Notes under the pieces: generated by a model
Database searches by the model: none
The model's input: only the letters and a program-made list of their open reading frames with translations
What the model was told of the DNA's origin: nothing
Program-made: the position numbers and the translations under genes
Shown: in pieces, positions 17,949 to 25,788 of the stretch
Layout: each line of letters opens with the position of its first letter
How positions within the stretch are numbered: position 1 is the first letter of the stretch
Source of the DNA: Chitinophagaceae bacterium
GTDB taxonomy: Bacteria > Bacteroidota > Bacteroidia > Chitinophagales > Chitinophagaceae
Direction: 5' to 3'
Assembly (NCBI GenBank): GCA_025929635.1
Contig: JAICPX010000002.1
Span: 1-39,817 of the forward strand
DNA length: 39,817 nucleotides

Positions 17949-18231
17949 AGATCTTGATCCCATATTACATTCTCAATTGCGCCTTGCGGTGATGTCAGTT
18001 CTTATCAGTGTAAAAGATGCAGAATTTACTTTTTTAAAGGAAAAAACCAATGCCACTGCCGGTAACCTGAGTGTTCAGATCCAAAAACTGAAAGAAGCAG
18101 GGTATATCGATGTGATAAAACAATTCAAAGACAATTACCCGCAAACAATTTGTAAGATCACTGCAACGGGTATTGGCGCTTTCGAAGAATATGTAAAGAA
18201 CCTGCAGGTTTATCTGACCCAGCCAAAATAA
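17941..18231 (+). CDS. Small winged-helix transcriptional regulator (HTH_34-type)
   Basis: A 96-residue protein that is almost entirely one winged helix-turn-helix domain. It reads LRLAVMSVLISVKDAEFTFLKEKTNATAGNLSVQIQKLKEAGYIDV (helices 1-3), then a wing containing ICKITATGIGAFEEYVKNL. The recognition-helix stretch TAGNLSVQIQKLKEAGYI is typical of the MarR/PadR-related small regulators of this family. It overlaps the membrane-protein gene by 8 bp. The genes are therefore made together, and the membrane pair may control, or be controlled by, this regulator. Confidence 0.85.
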   Translation: MFKDLDPILHSQLRLAVMSVLISVKDAEFTFLKEKTNATAGNLSVQIQKLKEAGYIDVIKQFKDNYPQTICKITATGIGAFEEYVKNLQVYLTQPK

Positions 18232-18285
18232 AAAGGCCCTTTAGACAAAGGGCCCGTCTCCGTTGATACTCTAAGTGTATGAAAA
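18231..18285 (-). terminator. 55-bp conserved 3' element with terminator, copy 1
   Basis: On the minus strand: a near-palindrome ATACACTTAGAGTAT, then CAACGGAGAC, then the strong hairpin GGCCCTTT / AAAGGGCC followed by T's. It lies 90 bp after the stop codon of the 18376-19992 gene and serves as its terminator. The same 55 bp recur at 21126-21180 with one difference (54/55). The plus side has no T-run, so it probably acts mainly on the minus strand. Confidence 0.85.
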
Positions 18286-18375
18286 GTTATAGGGTTAAAC
18301 TATTCATTTAATCTTAAAGCTGAGTATCGGGAGAACCTGTTCGTTAGTAAATGGTAGCATTTTTATCAAAACCGC

Positions 18376-19992
18376 CTATTGCTTAATGAATTTTTTTGTC
18401 TGGATATCTGCGCCATTGGTTACTTCAATGGTGTACATGCTTGTTTGCATGTTTGCAGCCAATGGAAAACTGATCATATTATCTCCTTTAAAGCTGTTTA
18501 TCCTGTTATGAATGATCACTTTCCCTGTCATATCGTATATTCTTACATCGATCGTTTTATCTGCTCCGGCTGCATAATTAAAGGTTAACTGATCACTTAC
18601 GGGATTGCCAATGATCTTAAGATTATTGCCGGTAGTGGGCTTATTTTGAAAAGTGAGTATCCTTGAATAGCTTATTTCATTTGTTTTGCTGGTGATCCTG
18701 AGACGGTACATCACTTTTTCATAGGCCGGGATAGTCTCATAAAACATATAATCTTCAACTCCCTTACTCTCACTTGTGAATACCAGGGCAACGGTTTTAA
18801 ATTCTTTACCATCGTAGCTTCTTTCTATCTCAAACTGGTTGATCATTTCGTTATTGCCAACTTTCCATTGAAGCCTTGTTCTATTGTTGGCATCAATATT
18901 ACCCTGGAGGCTTATCAGGTTAACAGGTAAAACGGACCAATAGTTACCAATGGCAAGCGTGGTATCATAACAGTCAGAAGCAGACTTTATATCGATTATT
19001 ACGGCCACATCCCACGATGGCAATACAATATATTGCGAACCCGTAGGTGTGCTGGTAAATGTCCTTGAATCAATCAGCACATCATTTATATCAAATTGTA
19101 ATGCGATGCCGGCATCAGAATAAACGTTTACAACAACGGGCAGGGCAGCGGCCGGTGCCGACAGGATATTGTAAGTGAGCAGCGCTTTAGTAGGCTCCAT
19201 CGCATATTGAGAAATGATAGCCGATATTGATAATTGATTTCCGGGAGCAGACGAAAAAGAACCATTTGTTGAACCGGGAGTATGTTGTCCCGGCTGGTCA
19301 CTTTTTAACCATTCACCACACAGCCCATCAAAGCTCCGGTAATAGCCATTATTTGTACCTAAAGAGTTTGGAATAAATTCTATGTCGTTGTCGGGAATTG
19401 TATTAAAATTGATTGTAAAATCAGGAGCGCTGCCACTCATATCAACAGGCAGGTTAGGCATTGACTTTATGGTCCCAGGCAGTGTAGTTGTATTGATCCC
19501 ACCAACAACTCCATTCACCAGTATCCCATTTTTATACACAAAAACATGGTATACTCCGTCGCTGCCACCAACTATTCTTACCATGAAGTCATTAAGGTTT
19601 GCCGGAACTGCAACCTGAGTATAAGAAGCACCATTCCGTTGCCATTTTGAAATCGCGCCGCCGGCAGGAATTGAGTTCCAGCTAAAATCGGCATTTTGAT
19701 TTAACTGTAATTGTATATCAAAGGGATCTTGTGAAGCTCCAGCATAGTACCCATGGGCGGCCATGTTTGCGTTGGGAAGATCGAGAATATAAAAACCAGA
19801 ATTGACACCTTCCTCGTAATACGTTACAATCGTATAATTGTCCAGGTTTTCTACGCTATTGCTCTCATTATAGAGTTCAAAGAATTCATGATAGCCATTA
19901 CCGGGTTGCGGGTAAACTTCATTCAGCACGGCCTGCGATCTCGAAAGAAGTGAAATAGATACGAGTACGCTGATAAGTAGAATTTTCTTCAT
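18376..19992 (-). CDS. T9SS-type secreted protein with lamin-tail-like domain (paralog A)
   Basis: A 538-residue protein with signal peptide (MKKILLISVLVSISLLSRSQ). The mature start AVLNEVYPQPGNGYHEFFELYN resembles a lamin-tail domain (about residues 22-190), often found in secreted bacterial surface proteins. The middle region has no recognised domain. From about 355 there is a fibronectin-III-like module (LQGNIDANNRTRLQWKVGNNEMINQFEIERSYDGKEF). The last 80 residues form a T9SS type A sorting domain (NLKIIGNPVSDQLTFNYAAG ... MYTIEVTNGADIQTKKFIKQ). It is paralogous over its full length to the 21424-23040 protein of equal size. It is preceded by a conserved leader and followed by a conserved 55-bp element. 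The role is unknown; it is probably surface-exposed or released. Confidence 0.85.
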   Translation of the reverse strand: MKKILLISVLVSISLLSRSQAVLNEVYPQPGNGYHEFFELYNESNSVENLDNYTIVTYYEEGVNSGFYILDLPNANMAAHGYYAGASQDPFDIQLQLNQNADFSWNSIPAGGAISKWQRNGASYTQVAVPANLNDFMVRIVGGSDGVYHVFVYKNGILVNGVVGGINTTTLPGTIKSMPNLPVDMSGSAPDFTINFNTIPDNDIEFIPNSLGTNNGYYRSFDGLCGEWLKSDQPGQHTPGSTNGSFSSAPGNQLSISAIISQYAMEPTKALLTYNILSAPAAALPVVVNVYSDAGIALQFDINDVLIDSRTFTSTPTGSQYIVLPSWDVAVIIDIKSASDCYDTTLAIGNYWSVLPVNLISLQGNIDANNRTRLQWKVGNNEMINQFEIERSYDGKEFKTVALVFTSESKGVEDYMFYETIPAYEKVMYRLRITSKTNEISYSRILTFQNKPTTGNNLKIIGNPVSDQLTFNYAAGADKTIDVRIYDMTGKVIIHNRINSFKGDNMISFPLAANMQTSMYTIEVTNGADIQTKKFIKQ

Positions 19993-20125
19993 TTTCTTAG
20001 GGTTGAATTAAAACGTTCTTGATTTTTTCTGCTGCTGAATACCGGTGATAACAGAGTTACAAGTTGAGAAGCGATATCAGTACGGATTATTCAGAAGCAG
20101 TTTTACCCGGATACTTGGTTTTTTT
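19993..20125 (-). promoter_or_regulatory. Conserved leader of paralog A
   Basis: This is the predicted untranslated leader of about 133 nt. It contains ATCCGTACTGATA (minus strand, 20074-20086) about 40 nt after the expected start. Just before the ATG it has AATTCAACCCTAAGAAA. Both blocks recur ahead of paralogs B and C, with the second block partly altered in B. Confidence 0.7.
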
Positions 20126-20131
20126 TCCACA

Positions 20132-20162
20132 CAAATCTACTATGGCATTCGGTCAAATACAA
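20132..20162 (-). promoter_or_regulatory. Promoter of paralog A
   Basis: On the minus strand: TTG (20162-20160), a 20-bp spacer, then TAGATTTG (20139-20132). The TTG is preceded by AAGC, as in the other two promoters of this cluster. Confidence 0.75.
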
Positions 20163-20271
20163 GCTTGTTTGAATGAAACTTTACGATGTCGCACATTTAC
20201 TAAAGCAATCTGCCTGCCGGTATTATAGCTCATCTCCGGGATCATAAAAAGGATAGTTTTTACCATGGAGT

Positions 20272-20892
20272 TTATTGTTTTATGAATACCGAGGTGAGTC
20301 GTAGTATTGCGTTATTTATCTCTATTACATAAAATCCGGGCATAAAGCCGGAGTTCAATGGAATTGTTATGAAGTTATTCCCTTTGACACTATTTATTCT
20401 TTGACGGAGTACGGCGCTGCCGCTCAGGTCATAGATCTTCAATTCGGCCTGGTCCGCTTTTTTTGAAGTGTAGTTGAAAGAAAGCCTGTCACTGGCAGGA
20501 TTAGTCATAATGGTGATTTTATAATCTGGGGCGATTTTGTGCTGGAGGATGACGATTCTTGAATAAAATGAATGGTGGTTTTTACTGACAATTCTTAAAC
20601 GATACATTATTTTATCCGGGATATTGATAGAATCGGAATAAGCATAGCTTTCTGTAGCAAATTTGTCAGTGGCATTCAAAACCCCGATCGACTCAAAATC
20701 TTTTCCGTTAATGCATCTTTCAACTTCGAACCTGTTTGCGCCCTTGTTATTGCTAATTGTCCAGGTCAGTCGATTAATAGAATTTTCGCAACTACCGCTA
20801 AAATTGGAAATAAACGCCATATCCAGTTGTCCGTTTATTTTTTGAGCAGCTATTAAAAGGATAAGCAGGCAAAGGGTATAGTATTTTTTCAT
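20272..20892 (-). CDS. Shortened T9SS-type secreted protein (paralog B)
   Basis: A 206-residue protein with signal peptide (MKKYYTLCLLILLIAAQKINGQ). It is directly followed by the fibronectin-III-like module (NRLTWTISNNKGANRFEVERCINGKDFESIGV) and the T9SS type A sorting domain (YKITIMTNPASDRLSFNYTSK ... FYVIEINNAILRLTSVFIKQ). It matches the C-terminal 190 residues or so of paralogs A and C, but the lamin-tail and middle regions (over 330 residues) are missing. The frame is intact and the promoter and leader are conserved, so it is probably expressed rather than a decayed copy. It has no 55-bp terminator element behind it and may read through to paralog A. Confidence 0.8.
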   Translation of the reverse strand: MKKYYTLCLLILLIAAQKINGQLDMAFISNFSGSCENSINRLTWTISNNKGANRFEVERCINGKDFESIGVLNATDKFATESYAYSDSINIPDKIMYRLRIVSKNHHSFYSRIVILQHKIAPDYKITIMTNPASDRLSFNYTSKKADQAELKIYDLSGSAVLRQRINSVKGNNFITIPLNSGFMPGFYVIEINNAILRLTSVFIKQ

Positions 20893-21029
20893 TTTAACAG
20901 GGTTGAATTAAAATATGTCCTTTAATTTTTTGGAAGCGGAAAATTCGTAATGATAGAGGGATAGTGTTCAGGATAGTATCAGTACGGATTATTCAGCAGC
21001 GGCTTTACGGGGGATATTGTGGCTTTTGT
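20893..21029 (-). promoter_or_regulatory. Conserved leader of paralog B
   Basis: The predicted leader is about 137 nt, with ATCCGTACTGATA (minus strand, 20977-20989) about 40 nt after the start. It is extended by AATA on its 5' side as in paralog A. The start codon is preceded by AATTCAACCCTG, close to the A and C versions. Confidence 0.7.
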
Positions 21030-21035
21030 CCGACA

Positions 21036-21066
21036 CAAATCTACTATGCACTTAACATACATGCAA
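21036..21066 (-). promoter_or_regulatory. Promoter of paralog B
   Basis: On the minus strand: TTG (21066-21064), a 20-bp spacer, then TAGATTTG (21043-21036). AGCTTGCATG around the -33 site matches the promoter of paralog C. Confidence 0.75.
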
Positions 21067-21125
21067 GCTAATTTGATATGACTTTTACGATAGCGGGTTT
21101 TTTCATAACGGTGATGATGAATAAA

Positions 21126-21180
21126 AAAAGGCCCTTTAGAAAAAGGGCCCGTCTCCGTTGATACTCTAAGTGTATGAAAA
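21126..21180 (-). terminator. 55-bp conserved 3' element with terminator, copy 2
   Basis: It is identical to 18231-18285 except for one base in the hairpin loop. On the minus strand the hairpin GGCCCTTT / AAAGGGCC is followed by seven T. It lies 243 bp after the stop of paralog C, downstream of another hairpin at 21329-21354, and just ahead of the paralog B promoter. Confidence 0.85.
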
Positions 21181-21328
21181 TTTTTCAAGGTTTTAACCAG
21201 TCGACAGATTCTTTGAATTAGTACCGGAGACATGTTTTATCGACGAGGATCACTTTTTATTTCTTCCTTTGCTCCCTCAAGTGAAAGGAAGATGGCTTGT
21301 CTAAAGATTTGTTTTTGATTTTGAAAAA

Positions 21329-21354
21329 AAAGCCGAAACACAGTTTTCGGCTTT
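21329..21354. terminator. Bidirectional terminator hairpin behind paralog C
   Basis: A perfect 10-bp stem AAAGCCGAAA / TTTCGGCTTT with a 6-nt loop is flanked by A's on the left. On the minus strand it is followed by a T-run and would end the paralog C transcript about 70 nt after its stop. Confidence 0.75.
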
Positions 21355-21423
21355 TCATAATTGGATTCGAATTTTCAAGGATGGGTTTTCAACCTAAGAT
21401 GAAAGATATACGAGCTTGTATCT

Positions 21424-23040
21424 TTATTGTTTTACAAATTTCGCGATCTGGCGGCCATCGGCATTTGCCACTTCCACTACATACAAACCAGGCGTGAAAG
21501 TTGCATTTAATGGCAGGCTTAACAGGTTACTTCCTTCCGCACTGTTTACTTTCTGGCTCATCATTGTTTTACCAGCCAGGTCGTATACTCTGATGTTTAC
21601 TTCCTGCGTGGCGTTTGAATAGAAGCTGAATGTAAGCTTATCTTTTACCGGGTTACCGTAGATCCTGATATCGTTTGTGATCAATGTTTTTGTTTGGAAC
21701 ACAAGAATTCTTGAGTAATCAATATCCTGTCCTTTGTCGATCATTCTTAAACGATACATAACCCTGTCACTTGCTGTTACAGTTTCATAGAACATGTAGT
21801 TCTCGGTGCCCATTTTTTCAGAAGCAAATACCACACCTACCGTTGAAAAATCACGACCATTGGTGCTTCTTTCGATCTCGAAGCTGTGTACTGTTTCATT
21901 ATCGGCTACTGTCCAGTTAAGTGTTACCTTATTATTCTTATTCATATTACCCTGGAACTTTAAAAGGTGCACGGGCAGCGGTGATAATCCGTTAGGTATC
22001 GCGATTACCTGGTCAAAACAACCCGAAGGGCTTTTTACAACGAGCATTACCGGGTCAGTTCTTGATGGAAGGATCACATACTGATCACCCTCATTGGTGG
22101 CATATATTATTCTTGAATCAACCAATACATCATTGGCATCGAGCTGGCCAACAGTCCCAAGGTCGGTATAAACCTGGATGGTGACAGGAAAGGCAGACAA
22201 AGTTGAAGAGGTAATATTATAAGTCAATAATGCTTTCGTATAGTCGCCACCTAATTCGCTGATTGCGTAACTAACAGAAACGCTACCGCTACCGGGTACT
22301 GCTGAGCCGTTTGAAACACCAGGTGTGTGTTGTGGCGCAGAGCTACTTTTGTTCCATACACCGCAAATTCCATCAGCAAGACGAAAATAACCATTGTCGT
22401 TTCCTGTCGCTGAGCCAATATATTCAAATTGGTTATCGCTATAAACACTAAAATCGATATAGAAATCTGTTGATGTTCCACTCATATCCACCCAAAAAGG
22501 AGGCAATGATTTGATATAGGTCGGTATTTTGGCTTGCGACATACCACCGAAAACACCATTTACCAAAACACCATTTTTAAAAACAAATATGTTGTGCTGG
22601 GCATTGTTACCCTGGCGTGGAATAAATATATTATTAAGGTTGGCTGGTAAAGAAACTTCACTATAAATACCTCCATTCCTTTCCCACCTTTTAAGATAAC
22701 CACCGGCCGGAATTGCATCCCAGCTAAAATTGGGAGTTACGTTATTTGAACCCTGGACTGAAAAAGGACTCTCTGAGGCCCCTACATAGAAACCTTTGGA
22801 TGCTACCGTTTGTGTCGGAAGATCCAACACATAAAAACCAGTTTTACCATTGTCCTCGAAATACGTAACAACAGTGTAGTCATCCATACTCTCAGGAGTA
22901 GGACTCGTACTTGTGTTGTAGAATTCAAAGAATTCACTTCTGTTGGCGCCTGGATCTGTATAGACTTCGTTAAATACTACCTGTGCATGTATGATGGCAG
23001 CAGAGAGGATAAGTACAGAAAGAGTAAAAATCTTTTTCAT
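21424..23040 (-). CDS. T9SS-type secreted protein with lamin-tail-like domain (paralog C)
   Basis: A 538-residue paralog of A with the same order of parts. It has a signal peptide (MKKIFTLSVLILSAAIIHAQ) and a lamin-tail-like start (VVFNEVYTDPGANRSEFFEFYN). The middle region shares short blocks such as PAGG, KNGVLVNGVFGG, QHTPG and KALLTYNI. A fibronectin-III-like module follows (VTLNWTVADNETVHSFEIERS), and a T9SS type A sorting domain ends ...FVKQ. DANDVLVDSR is shared nearly unchanged with A (DINDVLIDSR), suggesting a functional site. It shares promoter architecture and leader with A and B. The gene is divergent from the ABC transporter operon at 23311. Confidence 0.85.
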   Translation of the reverse strand: MKKIFTLSVLILSAAIIHAQVVFNEVYTDPGANRSEFFEFYNTSTSPTPESMDDYTVVTYFEDNGKTGFYVLDLPTQTVASKGFYVGASESPFSVQGSNNVTPNFSWDAIPAGGYLKRWERNGGIYSEVSLPANLNNIFIPRQGNNAQHNIFVFKNGVLVNGVFGGMSQAKIPTYIKSLPPFWVDMSGTSTDFYIDFSVYSDNQFEYIGSATGNDNGYFRLADGICGVWNKSSSAPQHTPGVSNGSAVPGSGSVSVSYAISELGGDYTKALLTYNITSSTLSAFPVTIQVYTDLGTVGQLDANDVLVDSRIIYATNEGDQYVILPSRTDPVMLVVKSPSGCFDQVIAIPNGLSPLPVHLLKFQGNMNKNNKVTLNWTVADNETVHSFEIERSTNGRDFSTVGVVFASEKMGTENYMFYETVTASDRVMYRLRMIDKGQDIDYSRILVFQTKTLITNDIRIYGNPVKDKLTFSFYSNATQEVNIRVYDLAGKTMMSQKVNSAEGSNLLSLPLNATFTPGLYVVEVANADGRQIAKFVKQ

Positions 23041-23178
23041 TTTCTTAGGGTTGAATTGAACGGATCTTGTTTTCGATCTCAGCAGCTACCGTAATGTTAC
23101 CGGGAATTTTTTTTTAGAGCAGGTATCAGTACGGATCGCTTATCGTAATTTTCATTGGATACTGTGATTAAAACTACG
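23041..23178 (-). promoter_or_regulatory. Conserved leader of paralog C
   Basis: The predicted leader is about 138 nt. ATCCGTACTGATA (minus strand, 23124-23136) lies about 42 nt after the start, and AATTCAACCCTAAGAAA lies directly before the ATG, identical to paralog A. Sequence between the blocks is much less conserved. Confidence 0.7.
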
Positions 23179-23184
23179 ATGACA

Positions 23185-23215
23185 CAAACGTAATATGCAC
23201 ATTTAGTTCATGCAA
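23185..23215 (-). promoter_or_regulatory. Promoter of paralog C
   Basis: On the minus strand: TTG (23215-23213), a 20-bp spacer, then TACGTTTG (23192-23185). Same spacing as in A and B. Confidence 0.75.
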
Positions 23216-23283
23216 GCTTTTCGATAGAAAATTTTTCAGGTATATTTTCAAAATATTCATTTTCAATAAACATTTTTTAAAAC

Positions 23284-23291
23284 TAATTTTG
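23284..23291 (+). promoter_or_regulatory. Probable -7 element for the ABC transporter operon
   Basis: TAATTTTG matches TAnnTTTG, 19 bp before the ATG at 23311. The -33 region has no clear TTG. Confidence 0.45.
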
Positions 23292-23310
23292 AATTTCGTA
23301 GGAATACTAT

Positions 23311-24219
23311 ATGTCTTCAATTATTGAGGTTCGTGGATTAACGAAATCATTTAAGGAAATAACCGCAGTTGACGATCTGAGTTTTACTGTAAATGAAAAG
23401 GAAGTTTATGGTTTTCTTGGTCCAAACGGTGCAGGAAAATCTACCACTATACGAATGTTATTAAGTTTGATTAAACCTACACATGGGGAAATAAGAATCT
23501 TTGGCCTTGATCTTTTGTTACACCGAAGGGAAATATTGCAAAGAATTGGAGCTATTATAGAAAAACCTGATTTGTATAAATATCTTACGGCCATTGAAAA
23601 TTTGCGATTTTTTGCAGCGATGAGTGGTTTAAAGCTGGATCGTAAGCAATTATTGGAGAAGTTGGAAAAAGTTGGACTTGGAGAAAGAGCTGATAGCAAA
23701 ATAAAAACCTATTCCCAGGGGATGAAACAGCGATTGGGTATTGCGGTCGCACTTGTGCATGATCCTGATCTTATAATATTAGATGAACCAATGAATGGCC
23801 TGGATCCCCAGGGGATCGCAGACATCCGACAGTTGATCAATCATCTTAGTAAAGATCTTGGAAAAACGGTTTTTATTTCCTCCCACCTGCTTAGTGAAAT
23901 GGAGCAGGTGGCCGATTCGCTGCTGATCATTCATAAAGGAAGAAAGATCGCTGAAGGGAACATGCAGCAGTTGTTAAATCCTGAACATACAAAAATAGAG
24001 GTAGAAACCGGGGCAGCAGGAGCACTCGAAAGGAAGCTAGGGCAAACAACCTGGGGAGCTAAGATCATTTCAGTCAATGGCCACAGGCTGACTATGCAAA
24101 TGAGGAAAGAGGAAGTACCGCAATTTATCCAGGAATTGGCGGAAATGAAGGAAGACATCTACGGGATACGCCGAAAGAACTCATTAGAGGATTATTTTTT
24201 ATCACTTACTGCCCATTAA
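23311..24219 (+). CDS. ABC-2-type transporter ATP-binding protein
   Basis: A 302-residue ATPase of the DrrA/CcmA-like group. Walker A GPNGAGKST (37-45), signature YSQGMKQR (134-141), Walker B LIILDEP with Asp158 and Glu159, and the switch His in FISSHLLSE are all present. The extra C-terminal 80 residues are typical of drug/lipid-exporter ATPases. It pairs with the permease gene 1 bp downstream and powers export of an unknown substrate. Confidence 0.93.
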   Translation: MSSIIEVRGLTKSFKEITAVDDLSFTVNEKEVYGFLGPNGAGKSTTIRMLLSLIKPTHGEIRIFGLDLLLHRREILQRIGAIIEKPDLYKYLTAIENLRFFAAMSGLKLDRKQLLEKLEKVGLGERADSKIKTYSQGMKQRLGIAVALVHDPDLIILDEPMNGLDPQGIADIRQLINHLSKDLGKTVFISSHLLSEMEQVADSLLIIHKGRKIAEGNMQQLLNPEHTKIEVETGAAGALERKLGQTTWGAKIISVNGHRLTMQMRKEEVPQFIQELAEMKEDIYGIRRKNSLEDYFLSLTAH

Positions 24220-24220
24220 T

Positions 24221-25102
24221 ATGATGTCACTGCTTAAGATAGAGATATTTAAGATCTTTAAAAGACCCAGAACTTATATTGCATTTGCGGTAATTGCATT
24301 GATCATCCTTCTTATTCAAATTGCCCTGAAATTCGGTGGCGAAGAGTATGTGGGGTTGATGCTAAGCGGGATGAATGATAGTTTCGAAGAGATACCATCT
24401 GCAGTTATATTGAATGGATACCTCGTTTGCTTTATTATACTTAATCTATTGCTCATTCATGTACCTATCCTTGTGGCGCTTGTTTCGGGAGATGCCATTG
24501 CCGGCGAGGCAAATATGGGAACACTCCGTCTCCTGGTCTCCAAACCAGTCAGCCGGATCAAATTGCTTATTATTAAATTTATTGCTTCCGTTTTTTATAC
24601 GTTGATATTGTTAACATGGGTGGCCATTCTCGCCCTGTTTGGGAGCATGATCCTTTTTGGTGTGGATTGGCTTGGTGTAGCCAGGGAACTTGAATTTAAC
24701 GTCATGGAAGCTGACGATGTGTTGTGGCGGTATGCAATGGCCTTTGGTTTTGCTGCTATCGGTCTTATTTGTGTCGCTGCTTTAGCGTTCATGCTTTCGG
24801 TGTTTGCAGATAACTCAATCGGGCCGATCGTTACCACCGTTTGTGTGATCATTGTTTTTACTATACTGACACAACTGCAAATACCGTTTTATGATGAAAC
24901 CATCAAGCCATATCTTTTTACCACGCACATGCTGGGTTGGAAAGGTTTCTTTTATGTAAAAGCTGTTGACGGGGTAACGGTGAAAGGATCCATTGAAAAT
25001 CTGCCGGCTGTTTTAAAAAGCGCAGGAATACTCATCGTTTATACTGCCGGGTTCTTAGCAGTTGCTTTCCGGCACTTTAATAGAAAAAATATTTTAAGCT
25101 GA
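24221..25102 (+). CDS. ABC-2-type transporter permease
   Basis: A 293-residue membrane protein starting MMSLLKIEIFKIFKRPRTYIAF, the usual amphipathic entry of ABC-2 permeases. About six membrane helices follow. GDAIAGEANMGTLRLLVSKPVSRIKLLIIKF is the characteristic cytosolic segment that couples to the ATPase. Its stop overlaps the start of the next gene by one base (TGATG), so the three genes are translationally linked. Confidence 0.9.
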   Translation: MMSLLKIEIFKIFKRPRTYIAFAVIALIILLIQIALKFGGEEYVGLMLSGMNDSFEEIPSAVILNGYLVCFIILNLLLIHVPILVALVSGDAIAGEANMGTLRLLVSKPVSRIKLLIIKFIASVFYTLILLTWVAILALFGSMILFGVDWLGVARELEFNVMEADDVLWRYAMAFGFAAIGLICVAALAFMLSVFADNSIGPIVTTVCVIIVFTILTQLQIPFYDETIKPYLFTTHMLGWKGFFYVKAVDGVTVKGSIENLPAVLKSAGILIVYTAGFLAVAFRHFNRKNILS

Positions 25103-25788
25103 TGAAAAATATTCTTTTAACTGTGATTGCTTTTGGATTGGTCGGTTGCCTGGCAGCGCAAACACCGGAGGAGCTGTTAAACAAAATAAAAGTAAAGCTT
25201 GAAAAGGTAAATGATTATACGGCAAAGGGCAAATTAAAAACTAACGTAGTTTTCATCAAGGCCCCCATCGCTTCAGTAAAAGTATTCTATAAAAAGCCCG
25301 ATAAGATGAAGATCGTAAATGAAAATGGCATTTCATTTATACCTAAGGGGTCTGTGAATATTAATCTTGCAAAATTTCTTACTGCCGCAGGCAACGTTGA
25401 GATTGTTGATGCAGGAAAGGAGGCTTCTTCAGGATTAAGAATTCTTAAACTATTACCTTCAGATGAAAACTCGGACATCGTGCTGTCTACCCTGTATATC
25501 GACGAGAAAGCTGAACTTGTTAAGAAGGCAAAAAATACCACGAGAGATAACGGGACATATGAATTGGAAATGACGTATAACAAATACGCTTCGTATGGAC
25601 TTCCTGATAAGGTTGTTTTTTCATTTAATACCAAGGATTACAAGCTGCCAAAGGGGGTAACATTTGATTATGACGACGGTGCTGAAAAGAAAACAGGCGA
25701 TGACCTGAAAAATAAGAAGGGTAAGGTCGAGATCACCTATTCTGAATATGCGATCAACAAAGGTGTTGATGATGCAATTTTCCAGTGA
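25102..25788 (+). CDS. Exported LolA/LolB-like outer-membrane lipoprotein-sorting protein
   Basis: A 228-residue protein with a hydrophobic N-terminus ending in GCLAAQ, so it is either lipidated at Cys16 or cleaved after Ala-Ala-Gln. The mature part begins TPEELLNKIKVKLEKVNDYTAKGKLKTNV and continues with beta strands such as ASVKVFYKKPDKMKIVNENG. That pattern fits the LolA-like half-barrel that carries acyl chains. It is co-transcribed with the ABC-2 ATPase and permease, suggesting a periplasmic carrier or acceptor for the exported substrate, probably a lipid or lipoprotein. It is not the housekeeping LolA, whose partners LolCDE differ. Confidence 0.75.
   Translation: MKNILLTVIAFGLVGCLAAQTPEELLNKIKVKLEKVNDYTAKGKLKTNVVFIKAPIASVKVFYKKPDKMKIVNENGISFIPKGSVNINLAKFLTAAGNVEIVDAGKEASSGLRILKLLPSDENSDIVLSTLYIDEKAELVKKAKNTTRDNGTYELEMTYNKYASYGLPDKVVFSFNTKDYKLPKGVTFDYDDGAEKKTGDDLKNKKGKVEITYSEYAINKGVDDAIFQ

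Noticed and set aside
20979-21233. 84-codon minus-strand frame across the 55-bp element and the paralog B leader
   Set aside because: It covers a terminator and a promoter, has no domain and no signal peptide, and is best explained by chance.
23311-25102. Gliding-motility GldA/GldFG transporter
   Set aside because: Only one permease of ABC-2 type and a LolA-like third gene; no GldG-like large protein is present.
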